This document shows, piece by piece, positions 1 through 13,870 of a stretch of DNA of 64,000 bases. Source of the stretch: Ooceraea biroi (lineage: Eukaryota; Arthropoda; Insecta; Hymenoptera; Formicidae). Both the position numbers and the translations under genes were made by a program. The stretch covers positions 14,942,001-15,006,000 of the forward strand of contig NC_039506.1 in NCBI RefSeq assembly GCF_003672135.1. Direction: 5' to 3'. The notes beneath the pieces are model-generated. The model was not told the DNA's origin, did no database searches, and saw only the letters and a program-made list of their open reading frames with translations. Position 1 is the first letter of the stretch; every line of letters begins with the position of its first letter.

Positions 1-240
1 TTTTGATTACGTCAGACGGGAACCTACGAGAGCAGTCCTCGCGATTCCACGCAAGGAGGCAGGACGTATAAGACGCAAGAGATATATTCTGTAGGGGTCG
101 CACACGGGGTAGCTTGTGAGTTATTGTGTGCGCCGGTTTATGCACACGTTTGGGCGCTCCAAAGGATCCGCTGAGTATCCAGCATCCACCAGGACCAACC
201 AGGACTATCCGGACTGCACTACTAGTTCTCTCTCTCCTAT

Positions 241-263
241 CTGTCTGTCTGTCTGTCTGTCTG

Positions 264-305
<42 letters not shown>
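241..305. repeat. (CTGT)n then (CT)n microsatellite
   Basis: Six CTGT units run to about 266, then CT dinucleotides to 305 with one CTTT interruption. Any ORF across it is low-complexity leucine/serine and not a gene. Confidence 0.95.
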
Positions 306-308
<3 letters not shown>

Positions 309-3300
309 TTCAGGCCGGCAACTCCGCGTCGACAATTTACCGCGACGTCGCGCACGACAAATTAATTCCCGCGATGCTAACCACCTAACACCTTGTAAAC
401 TTCGGAATGATTAACTACCTTAACTATGGCGCACAATAGGGTAGATAAGGCCGATCCATGACCCCCGACGTCCACCCCTCCCTCCGGTCGCCCGTCGTTA
501 CGATGCGCGAATCCGCGGGTAAGTTAAGCCTACGATGAAATGAGCTGCTTATGGACGCAACCAGACATAGGGTAGCTTATCTATGGGTTCGGTAATGACT
601 GGTTATTCTCCAATTAATTATGGAATAAAAGAGAGAAAGGAAGTTGAACTGTATATGTATATAATGTATTTGTATCAAGTCTCGATCATTCTACATTCTA
701 TTTTCCTTGTATCGTGTTTCAAGAAAAACATACATGTTTCTTGTGAGTTTTATGTAATAATAATTGTAGGAATACGATAATTTTGTATCTCATCGTACTT
801 TATATGCATTGCATCGTGTTGATTAAATCATTAAAGTATATCGCTAAATGAAATGTTACTTTATATTACGAGTGTTGTTTTCTTTCGTCCAAGTGCGTAT
901 AATTACGAAGCTGAATATTGTTTCATAAAATTGCACCGAGAAATGAAGCGGCGCGTCGCACGCAATTATTATACACTTGAAACATTTCCTTCCGGGCACA
1001 TCGCAGAGACTATAATTTTGAAGCTTTTACGCGATATTAATTTGCAAGCTCAAGCGCCGTCGTAAATTTAGACGTAATATTGATCTTTCCATAGAACTTA
1101 AAGACGGCTCGATAAATCACGTCGTTGCGTTGGAATTACACTGCCGTAAAATTTAAGAATTAAGGAGCATCGCGCTACTGGTACCGGTTTTGCAAAACAT
1201 TCTATAAAGAACTGGCATATTTATTACATCCTATAGATCATAATACGAGTTACATTAAACAATTTTGTTGCAAACGTTGTACTTTTTGATGCAAGATACA
1301 AAAATCATGTAGGTATAATATATATCATACATATCGCGACAAAATATTTTTATACGCATTTGTAGACTTGAATTGTATGAATTATACAGAGATATTCTTG
1401 GCATATGTGTGTGTGCCTCTCCAACAAATCTCTGTAGATAGAATGTACATTATATTGCTATTAACAATTATTTTAATAATCTTTAAGACAGATCAGATAA
1501 TAACTAGATACAGTGATCAAGCATTGTACATCAAAATCCTCCATCGAGTGCACAGCTCTTCGGAGTCTCCGAATATTCAATTCGCAATGCAAAATCGCAG
1601 ATATGCTCGCACATCATATCGTAGCACAGATTCGCGCGCGCACCGCGTAAGAGCGGATTTATTTTCGGCCGCTGCGCAACAAACATTTCATCGGAGTAGT
1701 GACAAGGACTGAAGCTATCGATCCGTAATAAATCTCTCCGTTATACCGGTACAGCCGAAGCTTTTATCCGTATAATGCCATACAATAGCCGACCGAACCG
1801 ACCGGTTACAAAATAATACGGCCCTCTGCAGATTTCCCGGAAAATGCGCGCCTCCCTCGTCATAGAACCAGTTTGTTCTCATTCAACAAATCGCTTTAAT
1901 CTCGCTCGAATCGCGCGAGTTCGGTCGAAAGCTTTCAGGGAACGACGATCCGAGCAAAACGCGCGCGACGTTCCTGCAATAATATGCGAAATAGATACGA
2001 AATTACGGCGCTATCGCTCAAATGCGTACATATGAACGAGACATGATTATCACAGAACTGATAAATTGCACAAAACAAAGTAATTGCGTTCCTAACGATA
2101 AAAATATGTCATTCTGTCGTGTCATTTGCAAAATGTTTTCTACAAAATCATTAATATATAGTAAGTTTTTATTTCGCGAAGTGCATTGGATACAAATTTC
2201 ATCAAAATTTGGGTTCAAATTTCCCACTGAATCCATGAAACTTCCTTAAAAATATCCTCCTCTGACCTAATCGAACTCAATTCTATGGTAAATTAAAGAT
2301 CTTGACTTGTAAATATAACCATGTCTTGCTTGCTAATTGACAAATATCCAAGCATTAAATATTCAATGTCACCGATGTCAGATTCACAGATGTAAAAATA
2401 TTGCTGCAGAAATATCGAATTGAATACATGATATTTTCATCATAAGACAAGATAATTTTATTACTTTCGGTCGTGTCATGTCAAAGACAAAACTGATCCT
2501 AATTTCTTTTCATGTTTCTTTCAATAATACCCGCTACGTACAAAATTACCTATGAGAGTATTATTTAGAGAACGTACACGATAGCTTTATTAATACGAAT
2601 TCTTTTATAGAATCACAGAATCACGCCCATATATATCTTTCGGCTCATCCGAATTGGTTTCAATATCGAGGGAATTAAAAGAAGAACGAGGGCATCTTGT
2701 CGAGGTAAAGAGAGAAGAGGGAAGGGTGCGAGAAAGAGAAAGAGAGAGAGATGGACGGTAAAGAGAGCCTAAGATCACCGGCGAACAAGAACTGACATTA
2801 CGCGGGTTCCTGGGCCTGCCGATCCTTTGGAGAACTTGACAAAGTGTACGCATCGAGCAATCACCCGGCGGATTTTACGGCGATTGCCCGCCGTAACGAA
2901 GTTCCACTTTCGCGATGCGTGTCGGCGGGAGGGAATGTCAAGCTATCTCGGTTTGGAACGCGATCATAAAAAGCTGAATGAAAATCCATTACTCCGACAT
3001 TCCGGCTCGGTGTTCTGCCCCCGTGATATCCCCGGGATTAATCGGCCCGTTTCATTATTTCTAGCGATAACGAGCGAGGAACTAACTATACTCTCTTTTT
3101 TTTCTTTTTCTGTCGTGGATTCCTTCTCTCTTGCGTGAGATTTCGGTTATTTCTACCGTTGTTTCAGTGCGACGAGATATTTTGGGACCATTTTATTTTT
3201 GCTGTTATTATGTGAGACATGTGTCAAGAGACACGGTAGTATCGCGCAGATGTCGAAAATTATTTTCAGTCATCAGAGGATCCTGAAATTCTGCATAGTT

Positions 3301-3808
3301 TCCAGAATTCCATCGATTTCCATCGAAGATCTCTGTCCGGCCATTGTGAACTTCCGATTTTTTGTAGTATTTCGGATTAAAAAAGAACTGTTGTCTGTAA
3401 AGAATTATTTTTTCGCTTCAAAGGTAAAAAAAGATACAAGCGCACACGCGTTATTTTTATTATACCTTATTTTACCTATTATTATACTTATCTGAATTAT
3501 TTTTATTCAGAAAAGTGATATCAAAGATTTAACTGAAATAATATTTTTTTCTATTTTTGTATGTTGGAAAGATAATATTTTAAAGATATACATATCACGA
3601 GCTGTCAAAGTGTCGTGGCGAAATTTAATTTGCACGTCGTGGTGGAAAAAAGTTTTATGCCCATCCATTAACTAAGAGTCTAATCAACGAGCGACGCTGA
3701 ACTTTAATTAATTAAATCTTTTTGTGCTGTATCCTTCTTCATCGCGTGAACTCGAGTTGCTTACATCAGATATGAATATAAACGTAATGTAGATATTATC
3801 CATGTGGT

Positions 3809-3858
3809 ATCATAGTATGTGATATCATAGTATGTGATATCATAGTAGGTAATATCAT
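3809..3858. repeat. 15-bp tandem repeat, about 3.3 copies
   Basis: ATCATAGTATGTGAT occurs at 3809-3823 and 3824-3838, with a variant at 3839-3853 and a partial copy after it. The unit ends partly pair with each other, so single strands could fold. Confidence 0.9.
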
Positions 3859-4195
3859 TCCATTTTGCTTGACGTATGGCTCGCATTTCGAAAGCCCGTG
3901 CTGCATGAGCCGCTTGGCGGTCGCCAAGATGGCTATTCTGAATTTTTGAATGCACCGTTCGCGGCGCATTGACGAAACTCTCCGTGGCATTTTCGATCGC
4001 AGGTCAAGCGGTATATTCAGGCAAGCGGAATACATCAGCCGAGTATAACGCGAATATCGATGTACCGAATGCGTTTTATGTTCTGGCGGAGGAAACGCGC
4101 GCGAAGGGGTGCAACGAAATCACGTTGCGCGCTCTGTGTACATAAATAATCTCTATGCGCGCATTATTTCGTACCAGTTGCGCGATGCAGTTGAA

Positions 4196-4220
4196 CCTAC
4201 CTATCTACCTACCTACCTAC
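4196..4220. repeat. (CTAC)n microsatellite
   Basis: About six units of CTAC, with one CTAT variant. Confidence 0.9.
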
Positions 4221-7200
4221 GGCCGTGAATTACGTAATATCCGGGCAGTTAGGCGAGGTAGTCGGCCGGGACGTTAGTAAATCACCCGTCAGGTGAGAAA
4301 CGTTCAATAAGAAGTCGCGCCGGTAGCAGTTTTACGCGCCGCGAACTCTTCGCAGTTCCTCAACTTCAATCCGCTATTACGGCGTCTATTAATACATATT
4401 ATATCGTCCGCGAAAATGGTAGTTAAACATCATCTGTAAATCTTATTAGCAAACATTTGCAATACGGGACCAGCCCTCCGGGCATCCGAGCTCGGCCGGC
4501 TGTTTCCTTCTCGAGATACTACGAGCTTTAGTGCTGACGTTAATGTTTCCCTGTTTAACGTTTCCCATTACAGTCTTAATGAACACTCGGTCCCTGGCTG
4601 ACTCTTTCTTTCGCGCCTGTTATCCCCTCCATTTTCTCACCCTCAACTCACCCCGCCAGCCTTAACTTAAAGTTCGCCGAATACATCGATACTTCTTTCG
4701 CTGTAGGTTCTCATTAACATTCTGTTTCGTACGTCGCCCATGATCTTCGGGGGTTATAAACCCGCGCGGATACCGCTTAAATAAGGTAAATAAAATAGCG
4801 GGAGGCGAGAAAACGCGCGGAATATCGGTTACGCTAATCTGAGAAAGTATGACGAGCGAACGCGAATCATACAGATTTCGAACAAATATCATATCGGCAA
4901 ATAAACCGGGGGTCTATGTGCGGTTTCCTCGTTTAATTAACAGCGAGAATATTTGATTCTGACCCTTTGTTTACGGTGCACAACCATATTTGCGATCATA
5001 CCAATGAGACTAATAATGAAACTGCAATACAACGACGCGAGCGTATCTCGAGTGAGAGTGCGGCCTATACTATTTCCCACGTGAAATTATGCATCTCACT
5101 TGTGCCGCGATTCTCTGCATATCATGCACAGAGAACGCTATCACGCGATTCTAACAATTATTGCTGAACATAAATGAGCGCACGTACAAAATTTAGATCG
5201 GGATACGTATGTATATAGATACATATGTATATTAATGCATCGCCCGTGTGATGTTAAATATTCCGGGCTATTAAACATTCCTGTTGCAAGATGTTTGTCA
5301 GTTTATCTCGTATGTAAGTAATTAAGTGTTACCACTTATATAGATGTTTAAACAACCGGAATTGAACATTACATAATACATAATTCTTTGTATGAAATAA
5401 AAAAATATTTTTTTATAGGAAAATGTCTTTTGTGAAGTAGAATATTAAAACGTTCGCTGAAAAATCTAAATCTCGCGAGAAGCATTCAAAAATTCATTCT
5501 ACATTAGCACCGTGCGCGCAAAATGTCACTTGAGAGACAACGGTTAAACTAACGGTGGCTCACTCTCGGCGTTGCAATAGCTCAACATCCGCATTAATCT
5601 TTCACACTAGTCCGGCCACGTTTATTCATTATTGACGCATACAGTTGGAACGAGAACCGTCGGTTTACCGGGCAGTTGCGCATTTGGGATTACAGTCCGG
5701 AGCTCGCGTAACCGTCGATGTAGCCGGAAACCGGCAACAAAACGTCACTTACCGCCGAACTTTTGCGGTGACCGTGGAAGATCTCCGCCGCAATGCAATT
5801 CTCGGGAGTGCCGGGGAGATGTCGGGCAACTTGTAGGATTCCGCATCGCGGATGCATCCAGACACATCCGCGGAAGTCTCGGCTCAACACCCGGCACTCT
5901 CCGCCGCGAATTGTCATAATAAATTCATAGGCAATTCTTATGCGGCGCAGAAAGGAATGGAGGTCGCGTGATTTTTTGATGCACCTATGAAAATTGCAGC
6001 CGAGGTTCGACTAATCTCTAGCTGTCTTCGAGGCGGCCCCGGAAATATTGAATATTTTCGCTGTATTTATCGCCGAGGCGATTTGACGATCTTTATTAAC
6101 GATCCGTTTAGTGGTTTAGCGGTCCGTTCGTTTATCATAGAGATAGAACTTTGCGGAACAAGAACCTTAGAAACGCGCGGAGATGCGGCTTTAATCCGAG
6201 TTATTTCTGGGAGAAGAGCTTTCATGGTATTCCAACGTGTACAGACGTACGTTTGGATAAGTGTCTTTACTGTGCGCAAGTGCGAAAGAAGATTAATCAC
6301 GGACAAATTTATTCAAGTACATTTTTATGTAAGACAGATTAGAAAAAATTGGAATTTCCGTATCGCCGCAGGTACTGCCAGAAATTGTCAGAAATGTCAT
6401 TTGAGGAAAATTCGCTTCGTCCTCGTAAAAAATCCGCATTGTATTGCGTATCGCGTTACGTAAGAAAAGTCCGCGGTTCTCATTAATGGCACCCTCCTTA
6501 TCTGAAATTCCTCAAATCGTCTACCACGGATCTCCACGTAAATTAATCACTCTCTCTACTCGGCTTCACAACACATTTATCACATCTTGCGAGGGGACAG
6601 ATCCTACCCCGCCCCCAGGAGTGTTTTTAACCCTCCTGCGAAGCGACTCGCAGATTTTGTCGAGCGCCTTTTCTCTTCTTTAAGAAAACCGACTAAAACC
6701 AGTAACGTGCAACCTCGCTCGCTTCATTTTAAACTTCTTAATTACTCTGAGGCTCTCGAGCTACGATATACATCCCGTTTCGTGTGCTCCTTAATGACGA
6801 ATTTTTCAATTGATTAATTATTGATAATCTCCGCGCGTGATTTTCAATATTAATCATATTCGCGTTATTCGATCATCGATGTCGCAAGTGGAAATTTGCG
6901 CGATTCCGGCAATTACGCAGATGTTACGTTACAAACGCATACTTTTTAATTATCCATTTTTATTGCACGTGTCACACTCTGGATACGACGATATCGTTCG
7001 AGATTTGCGAGTAAAATGCTTCTCCCTTTTTGCTATCTTGCTGACGAGCGAGACGAGGATGGATTCATAAACCATCACGTAAGTTATGTATTCGTTGCGC
7101 TGCATTACGCTCAATCGCTTAATTATTAAGTATAACAGCAACGTGTGACCGATTGATGAACTTACAATTAGATAGGCTTGTAATAGCACTCGCAGCATCT

Positions 7201-8189
7201 CTTTCTGTCTCTCCCTCTTCCTCGCGCGTGTCTATAACCTTTTGTAACACTTATCGTCCGCAGTTTCTGAGATCAATGATATTGTTACTGAAACTTCTCC
7301 CGTTACGTTAGCGACGAACGTAGCATTCTCATGTGTCAACCGAGTTTTTCTTGCTGGATATTCTTCAAACATGCATGTTACTCCCTTTCGAGATGCACTT
7401 ATTTCAATTGGATCGTGAAATGTTAATGTGGAACGTTAGGCTTCTCGACGAAGGAATTATACGCTAATTTGAACAGAGACAAATGTGAGAGCAATGGAAA
7501 ACGTATATTTCATAAGAAAAGAAGTAAAATGATTGTAAAAATAACGTAAGACGTTATTTCATGTGTTAATTTTATTGCATTAATTTGATTACATTAATTA
7601 TATTACAGGAGAAAATAAGTGATTTCTTGTGTAATAAATAATATATCTGCAAGAGTATAAATTCGTCTAAAATAGATTTAAAAGCACTTTCGACATTTAT
7701 TACACGAATATCTGTACTGCAGTTCAGTAATATCATTTGCGAGTTTCATAAATTAATATGTGGTTAAATCAATTGTGCCGTGGATGAATTAATTAGTACG
7801 CCATAAATAAAACCCCAAATTAATCATTGACACGATGAAATAAATAAATTAGCGACACGTGCAATATAAATAAACAGCTATCATTATAATCGAATAAAAA
7901 TTGAACTTTCGCGCTTTCTAATATAACTAAATGATTTATTCATGAATCATTTGCTCAAGATAATATGCGAATCTCATTAGATACGCTCTTATTACATTTC
8001 CTCTTTCTAATGGGAATCAATAGTTTTCATCTTAAACTTGATCAAGAGGAAAAACTCTTTTCTGACCATGTGATTTCTCGCATTGAAGGATGCATACATT
8101 GCTTACATGTACATTGCAGTAGTGACGTTCCATAACGACAAACGAAAGCGTGAACGAGCACGTGCACTCGCGCGCAGACGAGCGGTTAC

Positions 8190-9100
8190 CATATGTCAGA
8201 GAGGTTTTCGCGAGTGGACGGTGTACCTTCCCTCTGGGAACGGCGATACAATCTGAGCTCCGCTGACAGTTTCCTCGCTCGGCTCGGCGACCTGCCCGCG
8301 AAAACCACCCCCCTTGTCTTGCCCGATGTCTCGCAGCAACCCCCGGGTACGCTGTCGCTCCACCGCCATATCTGCCACCGTCGGCTCTCGTCGTCTCTCT
8401 CGCTTCCCTCTCGACTCGCGTCTTCTTGCTTCTTTTCTCTACCTCTCCCTTGCCTCTACCCTTTTCCCTCCTGCCGTCTCTTCCCTTTTTCTTCGGTTCC
8501 GCGATGGTACCTCTTGCCGCACGGGAATCCCCTCTGACACGCAGAATGGATGACTTGAGAATTTCATCTCGTAGCCTTTCGCCCGTGCGTTCTCGCTATC
8601 GCAGTCAGTCGCCCGCCTCCCTCCTCCCCGTAGGCATCCGCCATTCTGTCTTTCTCTCGCGGTTTTCGTGTTCCTTCAAGCTTTTTCTTCCTCCTCAACC
8701 CACCTTTTCCCCCTGCCCCCTCGGGCGGCGGCTTTTCCACCGCGTTTCCACGAGCCAACGCGCCCGCTCGTCTCGACCTCCTCCTTATCGTCGTGCAGGC
8801 AGCAACGACATCGTTGTCCTTTGTGTCGTGATGCCGCGACGCTTTGACGGAACGAGTCATCCGCGTTCGCCGTCCCGGCAAATAGATGGTCGCCGTCATG
8901 CGACGTCGCGACGCCGCGTGGAAACCCGTATCGCATAGCGCCGCAACCAACGTGGTCGGATCTCTCGGATTTCTCAGTCGCATCTCCCGCGGCTTTTTCC
9001 GAGGCCTTTTCTTTCGACACGAATGCGAAACGCTCGGTCGTCTCTTGTCGCCGCGAGATTTCCCTCGCAAGCGGAAAACCCCCTGGCGACGCGATTAAAT
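8190..9100. other. GC-rich, pyrimidine-rich block
   Basis: The plus strand is strongly C/T-biased to about 8800 and CpG-dense throughout, in contrast to AT-rich flanks. Overlapping ORFs of up to 170 codons on both strands are serine/arginine/proline-rich and look compositional. It could be an unmethylated CpG regulatory region, but no core promoter was resolved. Confidence 0.45.
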
Positions 9101-9530
9101 ATTTATAAATCGTGAACGTGCGAGACAGGTTGCGCGGACGTTCGCGTCGCGCGCAAACGACGCGCGAGTGTTCAGAAATCCATTAGAAAGATCTCTCGGT
9201 TGTAATCTCGCTTCATTTTTAATATCCTTACGTCAGCATAACGTCGTAATATTTTTAAATCGAAAATAGCAAAAAGCACTGATTAATTCATTAATAAGTT
9301 TCCACGTAGTCGTTGCTTGTCAGATCGATTGGCTAGAATGTGCACCAATACGTTGAAGCAATGTGCGAACTCGCAAAGTCGCAGCGATACGAAACTTCGG
9401 AAATGGTACCGCGCGAGCATTAACGTCACACGATATTAAACACAGTTTAAACATTGCCGTCGCGCTCTGCTGACCGCAATTAATTAACGCAAAAACATTG
9501 AAGAGCGCGTCATCTCGATTACATGCATCC

Positions 9531-9547
9531 GTGTGTGTGTGTGTGTG
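9531..9547. repeat. (GT)n microsatellite
   Basis: A short pure GT run of about eight units. Confidence 0.85.
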
Positions 9548-9831
9548 CATCTTGCACGCACGTTCAGATACGTGTGTTACATATGGATTTATGAGTATAA
9601 AATCGCAATAAATCAATTCCGGGGCGTTCCGTTGCATTTTCCGCGACGGGCATGGTGGCCGCCCGCGCGCCAAATATGCGAAACGTTTGGGCATGCCATC
9701 CCGGATTTCGTAAACGTCCCTGGTATCCCGTTGAATGCGATGATACGTCGGCACTCGCGTCGCTTTACGATAGAAAGTCTATGTACGCCGAATAAATATG
9801 TATGCCCGCGTAATGCAATATAAGACGACAG

Positions 9832-9857
9832 AAGGAGGAGGAGGAGGAGGAGGAGAA
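9832..9857. repeat. (GGA)n microsatellite
   Basis: About eight GGA/GAG units on the plus strand. The opposite strand reads as a poly-leucine artefact. Confidence 0.9.
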
Positions 9858-11840
9858 GACTGAAGAAAAGAAGCTCTCTCATTTCTCCGGCTCGTTTAAA
9901 AGGAACGACTCTCGCTGTTTACGGCAGCATCCGAATGCGCGTTCGCCAACGAAGTTGAATATCTCGACCCGCACACGTTTAAATCAGTAAAGAGTTCACT
10001 CATACTGATGTCAAGATGAGTCTGTCGTCTACGAATATCTGTATCGATTGTCCGTGACGGCGGATAATCAACGAGACGCGATCACGTCATGAGATCGGAA
10101 CGAGACGCTGAATTATAAATCGCGTTCTGTTAGACTTCGTGTCGTACTTAATTGATCGCAACAGCCAAGTTTGACGGAGCCATGCACCGAAACGTACGTT
10201 ATATTTGGGCGCACATTCCTGCGGTTTAGATAAACGATTTTCGATAAGCGAAAATATATCCTTGCAACGTATGGAATTAACGTTGCCTTCTTCGGATTGT
10301 CGACTGAAACGCAAATATTCCATAAATTCCAATCTGTAGAATTAATTTAGTATATATAGATGAGTAAAAAAGAAAATACTTTGGCGCGTTTATTGAACTT
10401 TTCTGGAATGTCTGTCAAATTGTCAGTGTCTCTGCAACTATGGTAAACTCGGGATTGTTATCGCTCCTTGAAACATGGTAATTGACGATTAAACAATACG
10501 CAAGTGCGCCTGTGAACGGGAGCTTAGTTAAGCTTTGGTTTAAGCTCGCGCGGTTGTGCCTGCTAGTAGATTCATGTAACTTGTTAAATAAAGGTATTTA
10601 ACGCTGCATTAGGTGCACGTGTTCGAAACAACGTTGCACTGATGGTATCTATAACGTGACATACACAAACATATATTTGTTTCGCATGAATGTTATTATC
10701 TACTATAGTAATTATATAGAATACAATATGAAGGCTTGCGTGATTCAATCGAATTAAATTTCACGCGAAAGCTTCCAGCGGTTCTTTTAAAAAGCAAAAT
10801 GCCACAGGGAGAATTTAGGAGGAGACGGTTAACAGGATTTTTGGAGAAAGATTTATGTTGCGAAAATGATTCGATCGATTAAACTCGCTTTTCCTCTTTT
10901 CCTGCTCTCCCCTTTTTTTTCTCCGTGATACCTCCTCGAAAGTAGATAGGAATCCGCGTGAGAGCGTGAGAAGCGATAAATCGGCTTTTTCGATCTTCAC
11001 AAACCGCCCACGACCGCGGTTTGATACGCCGCTCATCAATATTGGAAACAATTGCATCGTTTAATCGCTCATACGAGGCGATCGTTTCGCGGCTTGATGC
11101 GCGCGCGCATTATCTTTCAGCTGCCGATAGTATCCATAGACTGATGTTTAATTCAGATGCCGGTCTTTACTTTATGAGAGCGAGCCCTGGCTTAACCTCC
11201 GCCGCACGTGAATCCCCGAAAAACTTTCAGCAAAGTTGAATCGCCTTTTTCCCGACGCGGTTATCCACGTGGTATTAACACGGATCGTAAAGCCGAACGT
11301 GCCCAACGGCGATATAACCGCGCGATACGTTTCCTGCGGGGATAGAACAGGATGAAAAGCTGAAGGAACAGGAGGAAGAGGAAACGAGAAGAAGAAGAAG
11401 AAGCAGCGAAAAGAAACGGCCGCGTGAGACAAAAGCGAGCGATCGTGATGGGGGTTGAAACGGAACGCGAGGGGAGGAAACGAAGAATCCACCACGATGC
11501 GGCGCATCCATTCGAAGGCTTAATAAACCGATTTAATTAAAGGCGCGGCGTCTCGCGGGAGGAGTACGAGCAGAACGAGGAAGATGTGGACGGAAGGGGC
11601 GCGAGGGCTTTTCAGAAATGCGCAATTAATGCCACGGACAGCGGAAGAGGTGAGACAGCGGATGTGCGGCTGGACGAGTTCCTCCGTAAATACCCGCAAT
11701 ATTGATTCCCAATTCCTTATTCCAATGTCCATAATCCTGGACTATTACACGCGCAGTCGGCGCGCGTAATACGTTTGCCAATCTCCATCCACAAATCCCT
11801 AGTCAGGCATTGATGATTCAGCTCGGCTCGACCGCGTGAT

Positions 11841-11893
11841 GCTGCTGCTGCTGCTGTTGCTGCTAGCAGGAGAATTACGAATTATTATTCTCC
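11841..11893. repeat. (GCT)n repeat followed by a small inverted repeat
   Basis: Eight GCT-type triplets (one GTT variant) span 11841-11864. Then GGAGAAT at 11869-11875 pairs with ATTCTCC at 11887-11893 across an 11-nt loop. Confidence 0.8.
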
Positions 11894-13019
11894 TTCATTT
11901 AATACCTGCTGTAGGCGCACTCGCGGATTAGCGATAGATGGAATGGAACGATAAACAAGTTGCCTGCGGGAAGACGGTGAACCGCATGAGTATTAGAGTA
12001 TATTTGGTGTGCATACGCGTTGCAGTCGCGATGAGCGCTGACGACGAGCGGGGCTGTCGCAGAATCGATGAGCCGAAATCGGGAAGCGAATCGAGTTAAA
12101 GTTGGGTACTCGCGCCCCCTCCCCTCTCGGCACCTGGAGCTGCTCGATTGATCGAAAGAATGGTCGTCGGGTGAGTAAGTAAGGTAACTACTTCGTGGCC
12201 ATCGAAAGTATTGATAAGTGAAAATGGCTGGAAACGCGGGAGTCTGTAATCCGGAATTTACAAGTCAGCGGCCGTTAGTCGTGCTTAATTGAGCTGAGAA
12301 AATAGAGTCCGCCTCGTATATCGCGCGCGCGGAAACTATGAAGGCGTACGTGTAAGAATAAGAAGACCACGAGTGGGTTTCCCGTCGCTCGTTCATCGAG
12401 CTCCGCTCCGTCATCATCCCGCACGTACATAAATCTTGCCTTATCGATACATCGTGCAACTTTTCGAAACGAGTTAATCGGATTCGGTCCTGCCGCGGTG
12501 GCGGCTTAATTCGAGCGTGATCCACCGGCCTGCAAAAACGCCTCGACAGGATGGCAGGCCGCGAGGGGAGCGGGCGGATTGCAATTTATTACAGCGCGGC
12601 ACGACAACTCCTCGCGATGGATGACGGCTTAATGACAACGCCTTTCCGTGAGCACGTAGACGCGACCGAGATCGATGCTTCGCAGTCGTTCGCGAAGAAT
12701 CGCTCGTATAAAGGGGATAGCACGTGCAGTTGAACGCACCCCTGTGCCGCACGCGCGCGTACCTACTCACGAGCAACTCCAGAGGTGCAATCCCATGCCA
12801 GAGATTAGCGTGTAAAGTGCTCGAAACTCGTATAGCATTACTGTTGGATGAGAGGCGCGCCTCTCGATGCGCTGCTGTGTCGCGCGAGCATGCCGGGACG
12901 CGCGCCACCCCCGTCGAAACGACCAAGGGTGAGACGGAAAAGGAGGATGAACGCGCCGGCTCTAAACAAACTTCCCGTTGTCTGCTACAAGAATGATAAT
13001 GCGGATAGCGTTCGGCACG

Positions 13020-13870
13020 TTTTGGATTAGGTTTCAAGCATGGGAGTGCGAAAGGGATTCGCGCGAGAGCGAGGGAGAACGCCGAGAGGGTAAATGTGGA
13101 AGAGGGCTGTGATGTCGAACCGGCTAGGAGAGGCACTGAGGGGCAGAGGACAGGGAGCTAACGTTTCGGCGTGGTGTAGGTGTGAAGCGCGTCGGGGTCG
13201 AGTTTGCAGCCGCGTGCGCTGCCGTAGGAAAGAGAGGTGCCGTGCGAGAGCGATAGCGAGAATGAGAGACGGGAGACGGTGGAAAAGAGAGTACCAAGAG
13301 TGGTGGAATGGCGAGAGGGCGACGTCAAGAGCAAGAGAGAGAAAGAGAGAGAGAGGCAACGAGATAGAGAGTTAGTGTGAAAGGCTGAGAGAGGAAGAGA
13401 GACAGATAGAGCTACGAGAATGATAGAGGATGGGAAGCGAGCATGAGTTGATATTAGGTATTTAATAGACAGCTCTAGGGAGTTGCTCGGGCAAGCGAGA
13501 ACTGAACCGTAATGTTAGCACGCGGCAGGAGGGATTTCTCATAAGCTGACCTCGGCGAGCCGGGGAATATAGTTGAAAGGGTGTCGGAGAGGACGGAGAA
13601 CCGAGAGAACGAGGGCGCCCTCGCTCTGACGGAGACTGAGGGCGATCCTGGCGGTGATGTGGAGGCCGTCGGTGGTACGGTAGCGGTAGTGGTAGCGACG
13701 ACGACGGGGGTGGCGGGATGGGCGGCGGAAGGTGGCGGAGGAGCGCGAAGAAGGTGAGACGAGAGGAATGACGGTGGCGTCGCTTCGGACGTGCGATAGA
13801 CGAGGAAAAGAAAGAGGGATAACTTGAATCTGAGTTTTCTCTTCCACCCCCCGGGTAAACCCGCGGATTA
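13020..13870. other. Purine-rich block on the plus strand
   Basis: GA-rich to about 13420, then G-rich, with runs GGGGGTGGCGGGATGGG near 13706. There are few pyrimidine tracts over about 800 bp. No coding exon is recognised. The tract could form triplex or G-rich structures, or act as a GAGA-type regulatory region. Confidence 0.5.

Larger units (their letters stand above)
1..8189. other. Intergenic sequence, no supported gene
   Basis: The sequence is moderately AT-rich. ORFs are short, apart from an unbroken 158-codon frame at 5987-6463 that resembles nothing I recognise and is within chance expectation. No splice-flanked coding exon, tRNA-like cloverleaf or transposon end was recognised. 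Only the simple repeats listed separately stand out. Confidence 0.6.
9101..13019. other. Intergenic sequence, no supported gene
   Basis: Mixed composition. A GA-rich segment at about 11340-11480 contains (GAA)n, and a GC-rich segment starts near 12050. The minus-strand ORF 12474-13136 (220 codons) is rich in R, S and L with no recognisable domain. A TATAAAGG lies at 12707-12714 without a well-spaced initiator. Nothing coding is supported. Confidence 0.5.

Noticed and set aside
241..305. ORFs through CT repeats, giving leucine/serine tracts like signal peptides
   Set aside because: These are microsatellite translations. The same artefact occurs at every CT/GA repeat in the window.
5987..6463. 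158-codon plus-strand ORF
   Set aside because: No recognisable domain, no splice context and no codon pattern suggesting a gene. A few ORFs of this length are expected by chance in 64 kb.
12707..12714. TATAAAGG as a core promoter
   Set aside because: The nearest Inr-like CAGTT is only about 20 bp away and no plausible transcript or exon follows.
12474..13136. 220-codon minus-strand ORF, the longest in the window
   Set aside because: It is rich in arginine, serine and leucine and lies opposite a GC- and purine-rich block with few stops. It has no domain and looks compositional.
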